The notes under the pieces: model-generated
The model's database searches: none
What the model saw: the letters and a program-made list of their open reading frames with translations, nothing else
What the model was told of the DNA's origin: nothing
Part shown: piece by piece, positions 1 through 10,820 of the stretch
How positions within the stretch are numbered: the stretch's first letter is position 1
Layout: the number at the start of each line of letters is the position of its first letter
Made by a program: the position numbers and the translations under genes
Origin: Larix kaempferi
Lineage: Eukaryota; Streptophyta; Pinopsida; Pinales; Pinaceae
Length of the DNA: 64,000 nt
Direction: 5' to 3'
Assembly (NCBI GenBank): GCA_027924585.1
Contig: BSBM01000307.1
Span: 18,523,501-18,587,500, forward strand

Positions 1-2119
1 CTAGCTTGGGACATAGCTTGAACTATATCATTTGTGCTTGCTTCTTTATTTCCTTAATCTGTTTCTTGCTTCTCTTATGTTGTATTTGTCAATTTGGCCT
101 TTAGATATTCAATTTCAGTCTTAAGACTCGATCTATCTTTCTCCCAACTTTCCTATTTTTCCTCAAACTTGAGCAATTTAACAAGATAGTCATCCAATTT
201 TCGAGATAAAGTTTCTTTTTCTTGTTCTAACACAGTTAATTCAGAGGCTTGAATTATCCGAGTTGCTGGAATTCTAACCTTTTGCTGAATTAATTGGATA
301 TTCTTTTATTTCTCAGCTAAAAGCTTTTTAGTTGCCTTCCCTCTATTTGGTTCATCATTGCTCTTCACCGGGTCATCTTGCAATCTTTTTATTTGCAGTT
401 GATGAGCTTTGTTCTCCGTTTTCTCTTTCCTCAACTGGATTTGCAACTTGTTCACTGTTTTCTGTAGTTTTTCCACTGTTAAAGTAGCTTTCATCATATC
501 GGCATAAATCACCTCTCCAATCTGTCTGTGTAGGTGAATTTTATCAGGGACTGTTATCTTCTACAAATTCAATTTCATTTATGTGACCTTATCATCAGAC
601 AATATGGCCAAATTCAAAGTTATTTTGTCTGGATCTCTGCTAGTCATCAGAGTAATTTTTGAATCAACAACATTCCTGACTTCTGGAAACAACTTATGCA
701 TTTCTTCTGCTATTGTTTGTCTGTCTTTTCCATATTTTACTCATATTTCATCTCTTGAATGAAATTTGCTAGAATCACCTGTAGCTCTTGCCTCATCAAA
801 TTCGTATTCCTGTACTTGAATTCCTGGTCCTTGGTATTTTTCTTTCTTCTTTCCAGTTTCTTTGTCAGATACAACTACTTCATCTTGCTGGCTTGATTTT
901 AATCTTTTGGATTCTCTTTCTTCCTCCACCTGCATATCATTACTTTCATAAAATCTTCTTTTACTTGTTGCTTCAACCTTTCTTAGGGTAGGTACCAACT
1001 TAGCTGAAACTTTATCCAAGGTAGAAGGATTAGCATGTGAACTTCCTGAAACTTCTGTGTCTGATTCATATTGTAGTAAATTTGTCATATTCACCAATCG
1101 TTCAACCTCTTGGTGATCAAAGGATTTATTTTTGATCTCTTGCCTTCTGTCAGAAATAACATGACAATGATCATAATTAATAGTTGTCTCTTTCCTAAAA
1201 TTGAGTGCTTCTAAATGTTTTTGTACAAAAGGGAGAGCATCATTGTTCTTGATGATAAAAGGACCAATTTTTAAAGGGAACTTTATATCTGTAGTTTTCT
1301 TGAAATGTAGAAAATGGTCATTTTCTACTGTCAATTTTTGTCTGATAAACTCCAAAGAAAAAACTCTCGAAGTCAAAAAGGATGGTAGAATATAGGGCTC
1401 CTTAACAAATCCATAAATTCTGATTACTATATCTTTCTTCCCTAAAACCAGTCTCCAATTTCTCTTTTTGGGATTAATTGCATCAGGGTCTTCATCTCTG
1501 ATAATACTCTAGGAAAATTTTCTCCAAACATCAATCTGTATACTTCTGATAAAATAAAATTCATAAAATTAAACATAATGTCTTCCATTGTTTCTGAAAA
1601 CATAGACTATGGGAAATGTAAATCTTTTTTACTGCTAAACATGAGCATTTTCATTAGGTGTGTCTGGAATCTGAAATGTCTCGAAGTGTGGAAATTCACT
1701 AACTGAGAGTGGATGTTCCCATCCAAGAATTCATCAAATTTAAGGTAGGATACTTGAATGTAATCCATTTTTTGTTCAGCAACACTTTATCTAAAAAGAA
1801 AACTTAACTGGAACTCTATGACCATGGAATCATCATCAAACCCTAAAAACTATGAAATGAGTGACAAAACTAACTGTGAATTTTCATCAAAGAAATTAAT
1901 GTCAAGTGGATAGGGGGTGTTATCAATGGCAAGGCCAGGTTTCAGACAACTGGTCATGAAGGTTTGTCTGGTCTCAGGGGATGACTCTCTGTACTAGCTA
2001 ACTAGGGATTCTTCGGTAAAATCTTCCTGGTAGTGGGAGGAAAACAGGGGTACTGCTAGAGCTTTCCTAACGGTAGACGCATTTACAGGGCAAAGAATTT
2101 TCTTTCGTGATGAATTCAT
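1..2119 (-). pseudogene. Decayed coiled-coil protein gene, function unknown
   Basis: One reading frame can be followed on the minus strand from an ATG at 2119 to the window edge, broken by several in-frame stops (mostly TAG). The longest clean stretches are 741-1376 (211 codons) and 306-512 (68 codons). The N-terminal part (about 2119-1100) looks globular and helical. The middle (about 1050-780) is charged and rich in Ser, Glu and Lys, with clusters such as KKKEKY. The C-terminal part (about 680-1) is strongly heptad-like and rich in Leu, Lys, Glu and Gln, so probably coiled coil. No catalytic motif was recognised. The globular-linker-coiled-coil plan resembles accessory ORFs of plant retrotransposons, such as the third ORF of element B here, but I saw no direct sequence match to it. 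The gene continues off the left edge, so its true 3' end is unknown. Confidence 0.55.
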
Positions 2120-2245
2120 AATGACTCTTTGACTCTAAGAATAATCTACTGCACACCATGAAACGAATTCAAGAAACCCTGAAGGTTGTTCGGGACAAAA
2201 ATGGATAAAACGAGACTTATAAACATTGTGCACATCCAAATTTTA

Positions 2246-2255
2246 TTTATATAAA
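2246..2255 (-). promoter_or_regulatory. TATA-box-like site upstream of the decayed coiled-coil gene
   Basis: The palindromic TTTATATAAA lies about 130 bp upstream of the minus-strand ATG at 2119, a plausible distance for a plant core promoter with a short 5' UTR. This rests on motif and position only. Confidence 0.3.
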
Positions 2256-2259
2256 CCCT

Positions 2260-3300
2260 CCAACTTGCTTTTGATTTATGAAAATAAGAATTTAACCATT
2301 ATGGGGTCACGAATGTCACTATCGCTGTCCACTAGGATTTATTCTATCCTCATAGTTTCAACATTCTGACAAATGATTTCACTACTTCCTTCCATTATGT
2401 AAACAATTCTAGTTACTTTCACGAGTTAAGAGGACCTACCTGGCACGGACAGGTTGATTAAACTATGCTCTATCGCTTTCGAGCAACACATACATGTTCC
2501 AATCCTCCGTTGTTCACAACACAAAAGTCAAATTTTGACGTGCTCTTCACTTTTATACACCACCAAAAGTGGTTTTGCTATGCAGGATGGTGGTTTTCCT
2601 TACCACTTTCTTTGATTGTGGAATGATGTGGAGACGACACACGTACAATGGTATGGTATTTCGCAACCGCTCCAACCTCCATTACATCATGCATGTTGGC
2701 GACGCGGAAAAATTATGGGACGTCGATCTAACTGCCCTTTATCAAATATCCGTTGATCTAACCGCCCTTTTATCATTCTCCCATGAGATACGACGGGCAT
2801 TTCCCAAGGCCACCTGAACCCGTTTTCCAACACTTAGTCATTTCCAATCATTTCTCCAAGGTTGATCCTGAAACCCATTTTGCTAGACTTATAACTTTCT
2901 CCTCATAAATGATTAAGGAAAACTGAGACCATGACTAGATAGCCACTTCAACACAATATAGCATGATATGATGGTGCATGCATTTTTCTCAAACCATAAA
3001 TTATGGCTGGAATTCTCTCAAAGCAGTTTTGACTAGTTTTTCCATGCTTTGTCAATTTCCAAAGTTTCACAAACTTGTCATACATTTCCAGAATGATGTT
3101 AGATTGAGACACTGACTTAATGATAGCACCAGAACACCATCATGTGTCTTTCCAGCCTCATCACACATTCCATGTCATCATACATGCCATGTCATCACTT
3201 CCTATGGTGTCAGATCTCTCTTTGAGGTTCACACGTGTGGGATTTTGGCTTGCCAAAATAGAGATCAATTCATGTATAACTAGAATGGTCAAGACTGGAA
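2260..3300. other. Non-coding stretch, nothing recognised
   Basis: Only short unsupported open frames are present. No repeat, RNA gene or domain was recognised. It may hold the upstream region of the gene at 1-2119. Confidence 0.4.
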
Positions 3301-3315
3301 AAATACAAATCACAA

Positions 3316-3913
3316 GAAGGGTCGGCCGACCCTTCGTTTAGTAGATAATTGTGAACACGAATATCTAGCAATTCACCTGTATCCAAAATGGTGAACACAA
3401 GAAGGATTGGACGACCCTTCTTGCAGTCTAGAACTAGTATGAAAATAATATTGGGCACAAGAAGGGTAGACCGCCCCTTCATTTATGAGGGAATTGTGCA
3501 AATATTCAACCTATGAAGTATAGGTTGTCAATTCATGTATATCCTGAATGGTGAAGACTGTAAAAATACTAACCACAAGAAGGGTCGGCCGACCCTTTAT
3601 TTAAAAGATAAATGAAAAAATATTTAATCTACGAAGGTTGGGACGACAATTCCCCACTACCGACTTCCGCAGTATATGGTAGGTATTGGAACATTGCCTA
3701 AGTTATAATATCTAAACAATATTTATCCATACTTCCGACTGCCGACAAGAAGGATCGGCTACCCCTTCTTTTAGTAGATAATTGTGAGCACCAATATCCG
3801 ACAATTCACCTGTATCCAGAATGGTGAACACAAGAAGGATTGAACCATCCTTCTTGCAGTCTAGAACTATTATGAAAATAATAATGGGAAAAAGAAGGGT
3901 CGGTCGACCCATC
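3316..3913. repeat. Seven dispersed copies of a 20-bp palindrome, in a duplicated block
   Basis: A perfect 20-bp palindrome, GAAGGGTCGG followed by its reverse complement, occurs at 3316-3335. Derived copies are at 3401, 3461, 3579, 3749, 3834 and 3894. Start-to-start spacing is 85 and 60 bp in the first three copies and again 85 and 60 bp in the last three, so a block is duplicated with an offset of 433 bp. Shared flanking words (CACAAGAAGG, GTAGATAATTGTGA, TTGCAGTCTAGAACTA) support this. Most decayed positions are C-to-T or G-to-A changes in the CpG-rich centre. Confidence 0.8.
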
Positions 3914-4129
3914 ATTCATTTATCTCGAGCCTCATTTATCTCGACCCTTCATTCATTTAATGAAATTCAACTTCAAATGACCATCATATTATATAGACAC
4001 CAATTCATTTGATGATTTGTATATATTTTTACAACTTCAAATGACCGTCAGAATTATCATATCGGAACACCGCAATTTTTTTTTTCAAAAGTGGCAATAT
4101 CAAAAGAAAAAGTATGGCTTTGGAACCTA

Positions 4130-4320
4130 GATTTGGCACTTTTGGAAATGGATTTGGCAGTTTCAGAACCAGTTTGGTCACTTTTGTAACCGGATTTGGC
4201 ACTTTTGGAACCAGTTTTGTCTCGTTAGGAACCGATTTTGTCACTTTTGGAACCTTGATTTGGCACTTTTGGAATCGGTTTTGGCACTTTTGGAACCAGT
4301 TTTGGCACTTTTGGAACCGG
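4130..4320. repeat. 21-bp minisatellite, about nine copies
   Basis: The unit is close to GTTTTGGCACTTTTGGAACC plus one base and repeats with period 21. Because 21 is a multiple of three, it leaves an open frame on both strands (about 70 codons of heptad-like repeats such as FGTFGTS). I regard that frame as a by-product, since no start context or domain supports coding. Confidence 0.75.
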
Positions 4321-4509
4321 ATTTTGCTTGATTTTGGAGTTTAGAAAGGTTGTTTTTGACCCATCTTCAAAATGACTTAGACTAGAATATGTCCAAGTTT
4401 AATGAAATTGCATTTTTAAAATTGATGTTACCCTAACTTGGTTTGATTAATGAGCCCTCTGTTACTAGAAATGGGACGGGGAATGGCATTGTGTTGACAA
4501 AATGGCTTA

Positions 4510-4559
4510 GAAACGAGAACGAGACGAGAAATGTCATTTTATATGGGCGTTCTCGTTTC
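4510..4559. repeat. 12-bp perfect inverted repeat (hairpin)
   Basis: GAAACGAGAACG at 4510-4521 is exactly complementary to CGTTCTCGTTTC at 4548-4559, with a 26-nt spacer. No longer foldback is visible. Confidence 0.5.
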
Positions 4560-4650
4560 CACAATCAAAAAATCGTTTCTCTAGAAACAATTTTTTTTGG
4601 ACTCGATTTTCAGAAAATCGTTGTTCTGTTTCTACATTTTTGAAATTGCA

Positions 4651-4860
4651 AAAATATTCACTATGTTTATTAACATTAAAAACAATTATGTAATTATTTG
4701 GTATTTCTGTAATCCTCTCTTTGTGAGCAATGAACCTTTCTACTTTTTTCAATCTAGGGTTTGAACTGCAAAAAAAAATTGCCTATGTTTATCAACATCA
4801 AAACCAATTGTATAATCATCTCGTATTTCTCTGTAATCCTCCTCTTTTTTAGCAATGAAG
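4651..4860. repeat. Diverged tandem duplication of about 90 bp
   Basis: 4651-4733 and 4772-4860 align over most of their length, sharing CTATGTTTAT, GTATTTCT, TGTAATCCTC and AGCAATGAA. The surroundings are AT-rich and non-coding. Confidence 0.55.
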
Positions 4861-5795
4861 CTCAACTCATTAAATTGTTATTTTGTGCATAGCTAGGTAA
4901 TATCTCTAAATTATTTGTTATAAAAAAAAGTTGTTCTTAACTAAAATTTTGGTGGGAATAAATTATGTTTAAAAAAAATAATGGGTATGCTTGATCAGAA
5001 TAAATAGCTTAATAGAATACCATAGCTTATAGAATATGAGAAGCATAAGCATAGAAGAATCATACTAGGTGTGAATAGAGTACAAGGGTAAAGCAATACT
5101 ATACCATAACCACTTTATACATTTGTAACTGAGCACTAAAACATGGAATCAAACATGATATAGAAGGTTGAAGGCCCATGCACAATCCCCAAATCGACCA
5201 CACAAGCATCATGAATATTTAGCATTTTAGGTATATATCATGTGGTTATTTTGAGGTTTGACACACAAATATTTTTTCTTGAGCCCATAGAATATGTCTC
5301 TTAAATGGATGGGTAATTCATGGATCCCTATTCCATCACATGATTCATTTATAGGGAATTCTTCACTTGTAAATGGGATGTGGTAAAATGTGTTAACAAT
5401 TTTAAGGAGTGGCACACCAAGGATGTTCCTCATGGCATATAAAGTTGTCTAATACCAAAATCCAAGGTCTTAGGCCATCATATTATCCTTGGAACTCATT
5501 TACATTTTGAGAGGTTGTAAGCTATCATGTATTCCCTAAATAGGGAATATTTAACTTCGTAATTATATATGGCCTCCATTTAGAGGTTTGGAAAACAATG
5601 GGTAGATAATAGACCTAGTCCATGCTTTACGACCAAAATATATTGTCTTAGGCCACAATATTTATATTTGGGGTGCATGAAGCATGAATGGGTCAAGGTC
5701 TCAACCAACACTTAGAACCTACATAGATAACATGTGGAATATGAATGAAATATTGTATCCATTTATGATTTTTTTGTGTTAAGGATGGTTCCAAA
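4861..5795. other. Non-coding stretch left of the copia element
   Basis: No credible ORF, RNA or repeat was recognised. It ends in CCAAA (5791-5795), the target-site copy of the copia element. It was once contiguous with sequence from 39430 onward and may belong to the 5' region of the SET-like gene at 40085. Confidence 0.45.
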
Positions 5796-5840
5796 TGTTA
5801 GGATATCTCATCATTCACTTTTGTACTTTGCATGCATGCA
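5796..5840 (+). repeat. 5' LTR of copia element, first fragment
   Basis: These 45 bp match the start of the 3' LTR at 38739. The last five bases, ATGCA, are the target duplication of element A. The LTR resumes at 14790. Confidence 0.92.
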
Positions 5841-6858
5841 TGTTACACCAAAATTTCGTCACCCTTGTGCAAGTGCTGCAAGCGTTGCAAGTGTTGTTGT
5901 ACTGACCTATTGTTGTCACCATGACCATTGCAAGTATCGTCATCATGACCAAGTGTCGTCATCATGACTGTTGTGATAATGTCATCATCTTGACCATTGT
6001 GTAAACTCTTTGCTATTTTACCTAAACCCATTTTAGAGTAAAAACACATCCCTGAAGATTCCCATGACTAGAGGGCTTAATTGACCTACTTTTCAGGGTC
6101 GTCGCAGTCTGCCCTTGTGCAACATGTGACGTCGTAGGTTGTGCTGATGCAACCTGCAACGATGTCAGTTATTTGGATAAAAGAGTATCTTCGAGCCCAT
6201 TCTCGAAGATGAGTGATGTGAAGGCCTATCCCTAGGCTCTAGGTGAGGTGGCATTTCGGTTCCTAACCTTATGGGAAAATTCTTTAACCATCTCCCCCTA
6301 ATCCTCAATCTACCCTATCTCTTTAGCCCTATATAAACACCCACTCTCTCCATGGGAGGGGGGGAAGGTCTATGGTATCCTTATGTTGATAGAATCCATA
6401 TTGGTGATTGGGAAGCTTGTACCATCTTGGAGGCTTGGCTTGGACATGTTGGATGGAGGATGCGACGTTGAGGCTTTGGTTGTAGCTTCATCCTTTTCTA
6501 TGTATTCCCACCTTTTTATACAGTTAATATAATCTCTTTCCATAAATGTTGTCTCGTTGATGATGTTTAGAACTTTCTTCCTCAACTGTTAGTTTAGATC
6601 AGTTATTGTTTATATATCTTGTACTGCTTGTATCGTTTCCATATTGTCTTGACAGGTCTTGCAACTGGAGATCTGACGACCACCAGACTTGGAGAAACAA
6701 CAAGGAGAAGGATCCGCGATATGAAAGGTATGATATCTAAGTACTCGATCTGTTACTAGATCTAGGAAATGAGTTTTGTATTCTGTAATATTTGTTCTAT
6801 ATTCACTTGAACTAGGGAGATCCGGCTCGTGTCCACCCAAGTGGATTGTCCGTTAAAA
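5841..6858 (+). repeat. Element A 5' LTR
   Basis: Starts TGTTACACC and ends CCGTTAAAA, aligned to CCGTTAACA in the 3' copy. Near the start are 9-bp repeats of the GCAAGTGTC type and several near-palindromic GTCATCATGACC words. Divergence from the 3' copy is visible but modest. Confidence 0.88.
6330..6337 (+). promoter_or_regulatory. TATA box in element A 5' LTR
   Basis: TATATAAA preceded by CTTTAGCCC and followed by CACCCACTCTC. The same context is kept in the 3' LTR at 14261-14268. Transcription probably starts about 30 bp downstream. Confidence 0.6.
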
Positions 6859-6860
6859 AA

Positions 6861-6880
6861 TCTGGCGACCATACTGGGGA
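6861..6880 (+). other. Putative primer-binding site of element A
   Basis: TCTGGCGACCATACTGGGGA begins two bases after the 5' LTR. It resembles the TGGCGAC...CTGGGGA primer sites of plant Ty3/gypsy elements. The matching tRNA was not determined. Confidence 0.55.
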
Positions 6881-9259
6881 AGAACATTGTTGTTTTCAAT
6901 CTAAATGTTAGTTTCAGTTGATTAATTTTTTGAGCCATCTCTTTGGCCATTTGCTTCTTAAGCCCTTTCACCATCAGATCTTCACTTTGAAGAATCTAAT
7001 TACCTTCCTTTGAGTTTGTACTCCTCATTTTCAGACCATTTCATTGCTCATTGTCTGTAGAATTGGTTCATTTTTTAATCTAGACTTCGCTTGTCGCACC
7101 TGGGTAGTGGAAACAGAGAGACACTGTGTCATTCTGAGTCTCTGTTCTTTACCTGTTAGTTACTCGTTGCACCCCTTGCATTGGAAAACTGCGACATCAT
7201 CTCACTTCCCGTGTAAGAAAACTGCGACATCGCAGTGTGTACAAGGACAGAGTGCATCAATCTACCATTTTTTCCATACAGGCATGCTCTCTCCAATTCT
7301 GTTGTGAGTTTGGTTTGTGTGCAGACTCCCTCTGTACTGTATGATCCAGTCAGAGACCCCATTGTTTTATTTTGTGTGTTGAAAGTGTTTGGTATTTTGT
7401 TTGGATTTGTATTGGGTCCCATTCTAACAAGTTCAGCTTGGTAGTGGTGGATACTTTGGTTCCCCCATCTTCATCCACTTGACCTTGTTATCCCTCCTCT
7501 CCTCACCCGATCTAATCTTTGCACTAGATCTGATCCCAAACCTCTTTTTGCACATGTTATTTGGCTTGTTTGTATTGGTTTTTGGGTCTTTTGAGATTTG
7601 GATTCATGTTTGGCCCCTTTGAGTCAAAACTAGTGTTTTGCTTGTGTTTTTAAGCGAAATGGGTTCTATCGTGCATTCTTCAGTTGTTTTGACCCATCTC
7701 AAGGTTTTGAGATCATTTTTGGTTAAGTGTTACTGGCTTGTTTTAAAGACTTGAAAAGTGTGGGATATCCATGTCTTTTTGAGCCTCTCTTTCTTGGGTT
7801 ATGCATCTTGTTTCCCTTACATGCTGAGCTATTCAATCATTTTTGGGAAATGTTAGTTCTTTGTCTCCACTTTAGTTCAAAGACAAGCTTGATTTTGTCA
7901 CTCTTTTGCCATATTCATGAATTTGGAAAACATAAGTACTCTTCTTGCTTTAATTTGATCATTTGAAATTCTTGGTCTCACATTCATAAGAAGAAGAAAA
8001 GGCTTGTTTCAGTTTTGTATGCATTTGAGTTAGATAAGATTGTTAAGTGCTTATCTTTGTCTTGCATTTGATTGGAAACATTTGTGGAATCCTCCTTTCC
8101 ATAGCTTAGATGTGTCTTTTTCAAGTGTAAAAAGATAGGAAATGAGTTATAATTATCGCATTTGGTAGATTTTGAGCCCTTCTTGAGTGCCTTTGAATTG
8201 TTTGGGTTCTTGCCTTTTTTCTTTGGGAATTTCTGAAAGATTAGAGTGCTGTAGATATCTTCTCACTTTCTGTATATAGATATGAAAATCGTTGAGTTAT
8301 CAAATTTCATTTTTCGTACATGCATTTGAAAATTGAAAAGTGCTTCAACATTTTGTCTTACACATTGTTAAGATTAGTTGCATCTTTCATTTTCTTTGCG
8401 CTCTTCAGCTGATTATTGCAGAAAATTAGAGTTATTGCACTCTAGGAAGGAATTCTTCTTTTTGTTACTACTTAAGTACTTTTGGTTTGAAAGAAAGAAA
8501 TATCTCGCCTTACCTTAAGTAGTTTTCATTAAAAAGGAAAGGAAAATGTGCATTATCATGTAGTTGAGGATTGCATTATGTTTACATTTATGTACTCACC
8601 TCATGCATCCACCTAACCGTACAAGATAAAATTAACGCTAGCTTAGGTTAAAATCATTTAGCAACTTGTGTGTAAGTTAGAGACGTGTTCCAACATCGTT
8701 AAGCGTGGCAGCTGTCGTTATTTTCTAGCACTGTAGTCTGGGGGTATTGTAGTATTCCACATACATCAGTATATTGCGCTCCTTCACGTACCCACCAAGT
8801 ACCATAATCCGTACTTGGCATATATCAAAGGGTGTATCACGTACTCGACACGTATATCGGAAGGTCTTGTGCCAACGGTTGTGCATTAGACAACACCACT
8901 ACGGATTTGAGCTCCCACATACCTTGCGTATATCAGGAGACACCCATAGGAATCCTAAAACCATTTGAGTTAACCATTTGGCTGTCTTGGCAAAGCAATA
9001 CACCGAGAACAGCACTCGAGGAGATTAGCGCGCACGTACTATCCAGGTAATCGGGTATGCAGGCAAGGGTACGGTCCCAATCCTCTTTGTCAGGTCATAT
9101 TGTTGGACCCTGCAGTATATAGTGGTTTGCGATGCCTTGATAATCCCGTGGGGTTCCAGACTTTGAATCCACTCCTATTCACACAGTTTGCTTGTTGCTT
9201 TTAGACTTGAGTAGTGTTTGTTTTGTGTGGTACTTTAGAGACTCTTAGGAAGTTTAGAT
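6881..9259 (+). other. Element A untranslated leader (2.4 kb)
   Basis: No convincing ORF. The sequence is T-rich from 7040 to 8600. Between about 8770 and 9060 it is richer in CpG and in GTAC/CACGTA words. It presumably serves as a long gag leader. No internal promoter was recognised. Confidence 0.5.
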
Positions 9260-10126
9260 ATGGAAGATTCTTCTGGGACTACCAACCAAGGCACCCCTTT
9301 CCAAGGTATGCCATTTGTTATTCCCCCTTGTGGAACTGTTGGTTCTCCCTTTATGGCTACATTGAGTCTTCCTGGATTGACGATAGGATTACCAGTATGG
9401 TTATTCTCCAATCCAGTTATGCCAAGTGCACCAATCGTGTCGGACCTAGGTCCTTCACCACATGAGCATCAATCTCGTGATGACCCTTCTCCTTCTCCGT
9501 CGAAAGTTGAATCAGCTTCCATCTCTTCCTCTTCTCCTACTGAAAACTCTGATGTTAGTAAGAAGGTTGGTGTGAAGAAGAAGAAAGGGAAGATTAAGAA
9601 GAATAAAGATAAGAAAGAGACCAAGCATCAACCATCTGCCTCTAATGGCGCTCATTCTATGAGAACACCTCGTAATCCAAAGTTCACTTGCAAACTTTGC
9701 AAGGGTGATCACCTTCTCAAGAATTGTCCCGGTCTTTCCCGTGTGTCAGAAGTGTGGTCTAAAAACCCCAAACCGCTTGTATCATCAACCTCTGACCATC
9801 ATGTTGATGATACTCCCTTGACCAGTGACCCATTGGTGACGGGTCGGAAGGGTAGAGCTGCAGACCCTTGCTGGATATGCAAGGGCTTGCATCGTACTTA
9901 CCTTTGTCCAAGCATAGATGAAGCTTCACAGTGGTTGGAAGATATTACTAGTTCTCAACAAGTGCTTCCAACAAGCGATAGTAAGTTGTCCCTCGATCCC
10001 CCACTAGTTGACCAAGTGATCAATTCAGTTTCATCTTTAATTGACCCCACTCTTCCTTTTGAGAGTGAAGTGATCGAGTCGATGTCATCTCCACTCAATC
10101 TCTCTCTTTCATTGGAGAAAGTTTAG
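9260..10126 (+). CDS. Element A gag-like protein with two zinc knuckles
   Basis: An uninterrupted 288-codon ORF; the ATG at 9260 is the first in a good frame after the leader. Residues about 60-115 are low-complexity Ser/Pro followed by a Lys-rich stretch (KKKKGKIKK) likely to bind nucleic acid. Two short CCHC motifs of spacing C-x2-C-x3-H-x4-C follow: CKLCKGDHLLKNC near residue 145 and CWICKGLHRTYLC near residue 206. Zinc knuckles are typical of the nucleocapsid part of gag, which packages element RNA in cytoplasmic particles. No canonical capsid domain was recognised, so the product may be a nucleocapsid-like fragment. The ORF stops just before the retropepsin-like frame that starts at 10142. 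Confidence 0.75.
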   Translation: MEDSSGTTNQGTPFQGMPFVIPPCGTVGSPFMATLSLPGLTIGLPVWLFSNPVMPSAPIVSDLGPSPHEHQSRDDPSPSPSKVESASISSSSPTENSDVSKKVGVKKKKGKIKKNKDKKETKHQPSASNGAHSMRTPRNPKFTCKLCKGDHLLKNCPGLSRVSEVWSKNPKPLVSSTSDHHVDDTPLTSDPLVTGRKGRAADPCWICKGLHRTYLCPSIDEASQWLEDITSSQQVLPTSDSKLSLDPPLVDQVINSVSSLIDPTLPFESEVIESMSSPLNLSLSLEKV

Positions 10127-10141
10127 ACTGAAGCAGTCACC

Positions 10142-10789
10142 ATGACACAATCTTCGTCTCATTCTTATCTTCCAAGTGAGAGTGAATTGGAAACCGTTGA
10201 TGTTTTCCTAGTCAGTTCAGAATGTCTTAGGCAAGGGGAAACCCTGTCCATTTCTATAGGACCCCCTCCAAATATTGAGGTTATTTCCTTTGATTGGAAT
10301 GGTCTAACAGAATCTCATCTTCCTTCAAGTATTCCTTTTCAAATATCTATAGGAGTTTCCAATAAAGAAATCTTTCGTACGATAGTTGATGAGAGAGCTT
10401 TTGTTAGTATTTTATCCTCAACTGCTTGGCAAGCCATAGGTTCGCCTCAGTGTGCGCCAGTCACTGACCAGATTTTGGCTTTTAATAGAAGGCCTACCGG
10501 ACCTTTAGGGATTCTCCCGTAGTTACCTGTCACGTTGAGAGGTAAAACTGTTTATGTTAATGTCATGGCTGTCCAAGGTCCTTTAGATTTCAATCTACTC
10601 CTTGGACATGATTATGTCTATGCTATGAAAGCCATCATGTCCACACTCTTTCGAGTGATGTATTTTCCTCATCATGGGAATATTGTGACCATTGATCAGC
10701 TTTCCTTCGTGACACCCACTCATCATATGACTCCTAGTCATCAGACTTCCCTAAACATTCCGCATGTTTTAGTGGTTTCTTCCCCCTAA
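10142..10789 (+). pseudogene. Element A retropepsin-like region, broken
   Basis: The frame 10142-10522 ends in TAG and resumes at 10535-10789. Two segments suggest an aspartic protease of retrotransposon type: a strand-turn containing IVDERAFVSIL (about 10385-10415) and, further on, FNLLLGHDYVYAM (about 10590-10625), which fits the hydrophobic-Gly-Asp end of retropepsins. The catalytic triplet expected as Asp-Ser/Thr-Gly reads Asp-Glu-Arg, so proteolysis is unlikely for this copy. It lies 16 bp after gag in another frame. Nothing resembling RT follows. The family call is moderate; loss of function is seen directly. Confidence 0.6.
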
Positions 10790-10820
10790 GGATGGGGGGT
10801 ACGAGCATGGTTTATGTTAT

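Noticed and set aside
8774-9050. Small overlapping ORFs in the element A leader
   Set aside because: Two frames overlap, neither with a domain, and both lie upstream of the gag start in an untranslated leader.
9512-9712. Minus-strand ORF opposite element A gag
   Set aside because: Shadow of the gag frame, which has two zinc knuckles on the plus strand.
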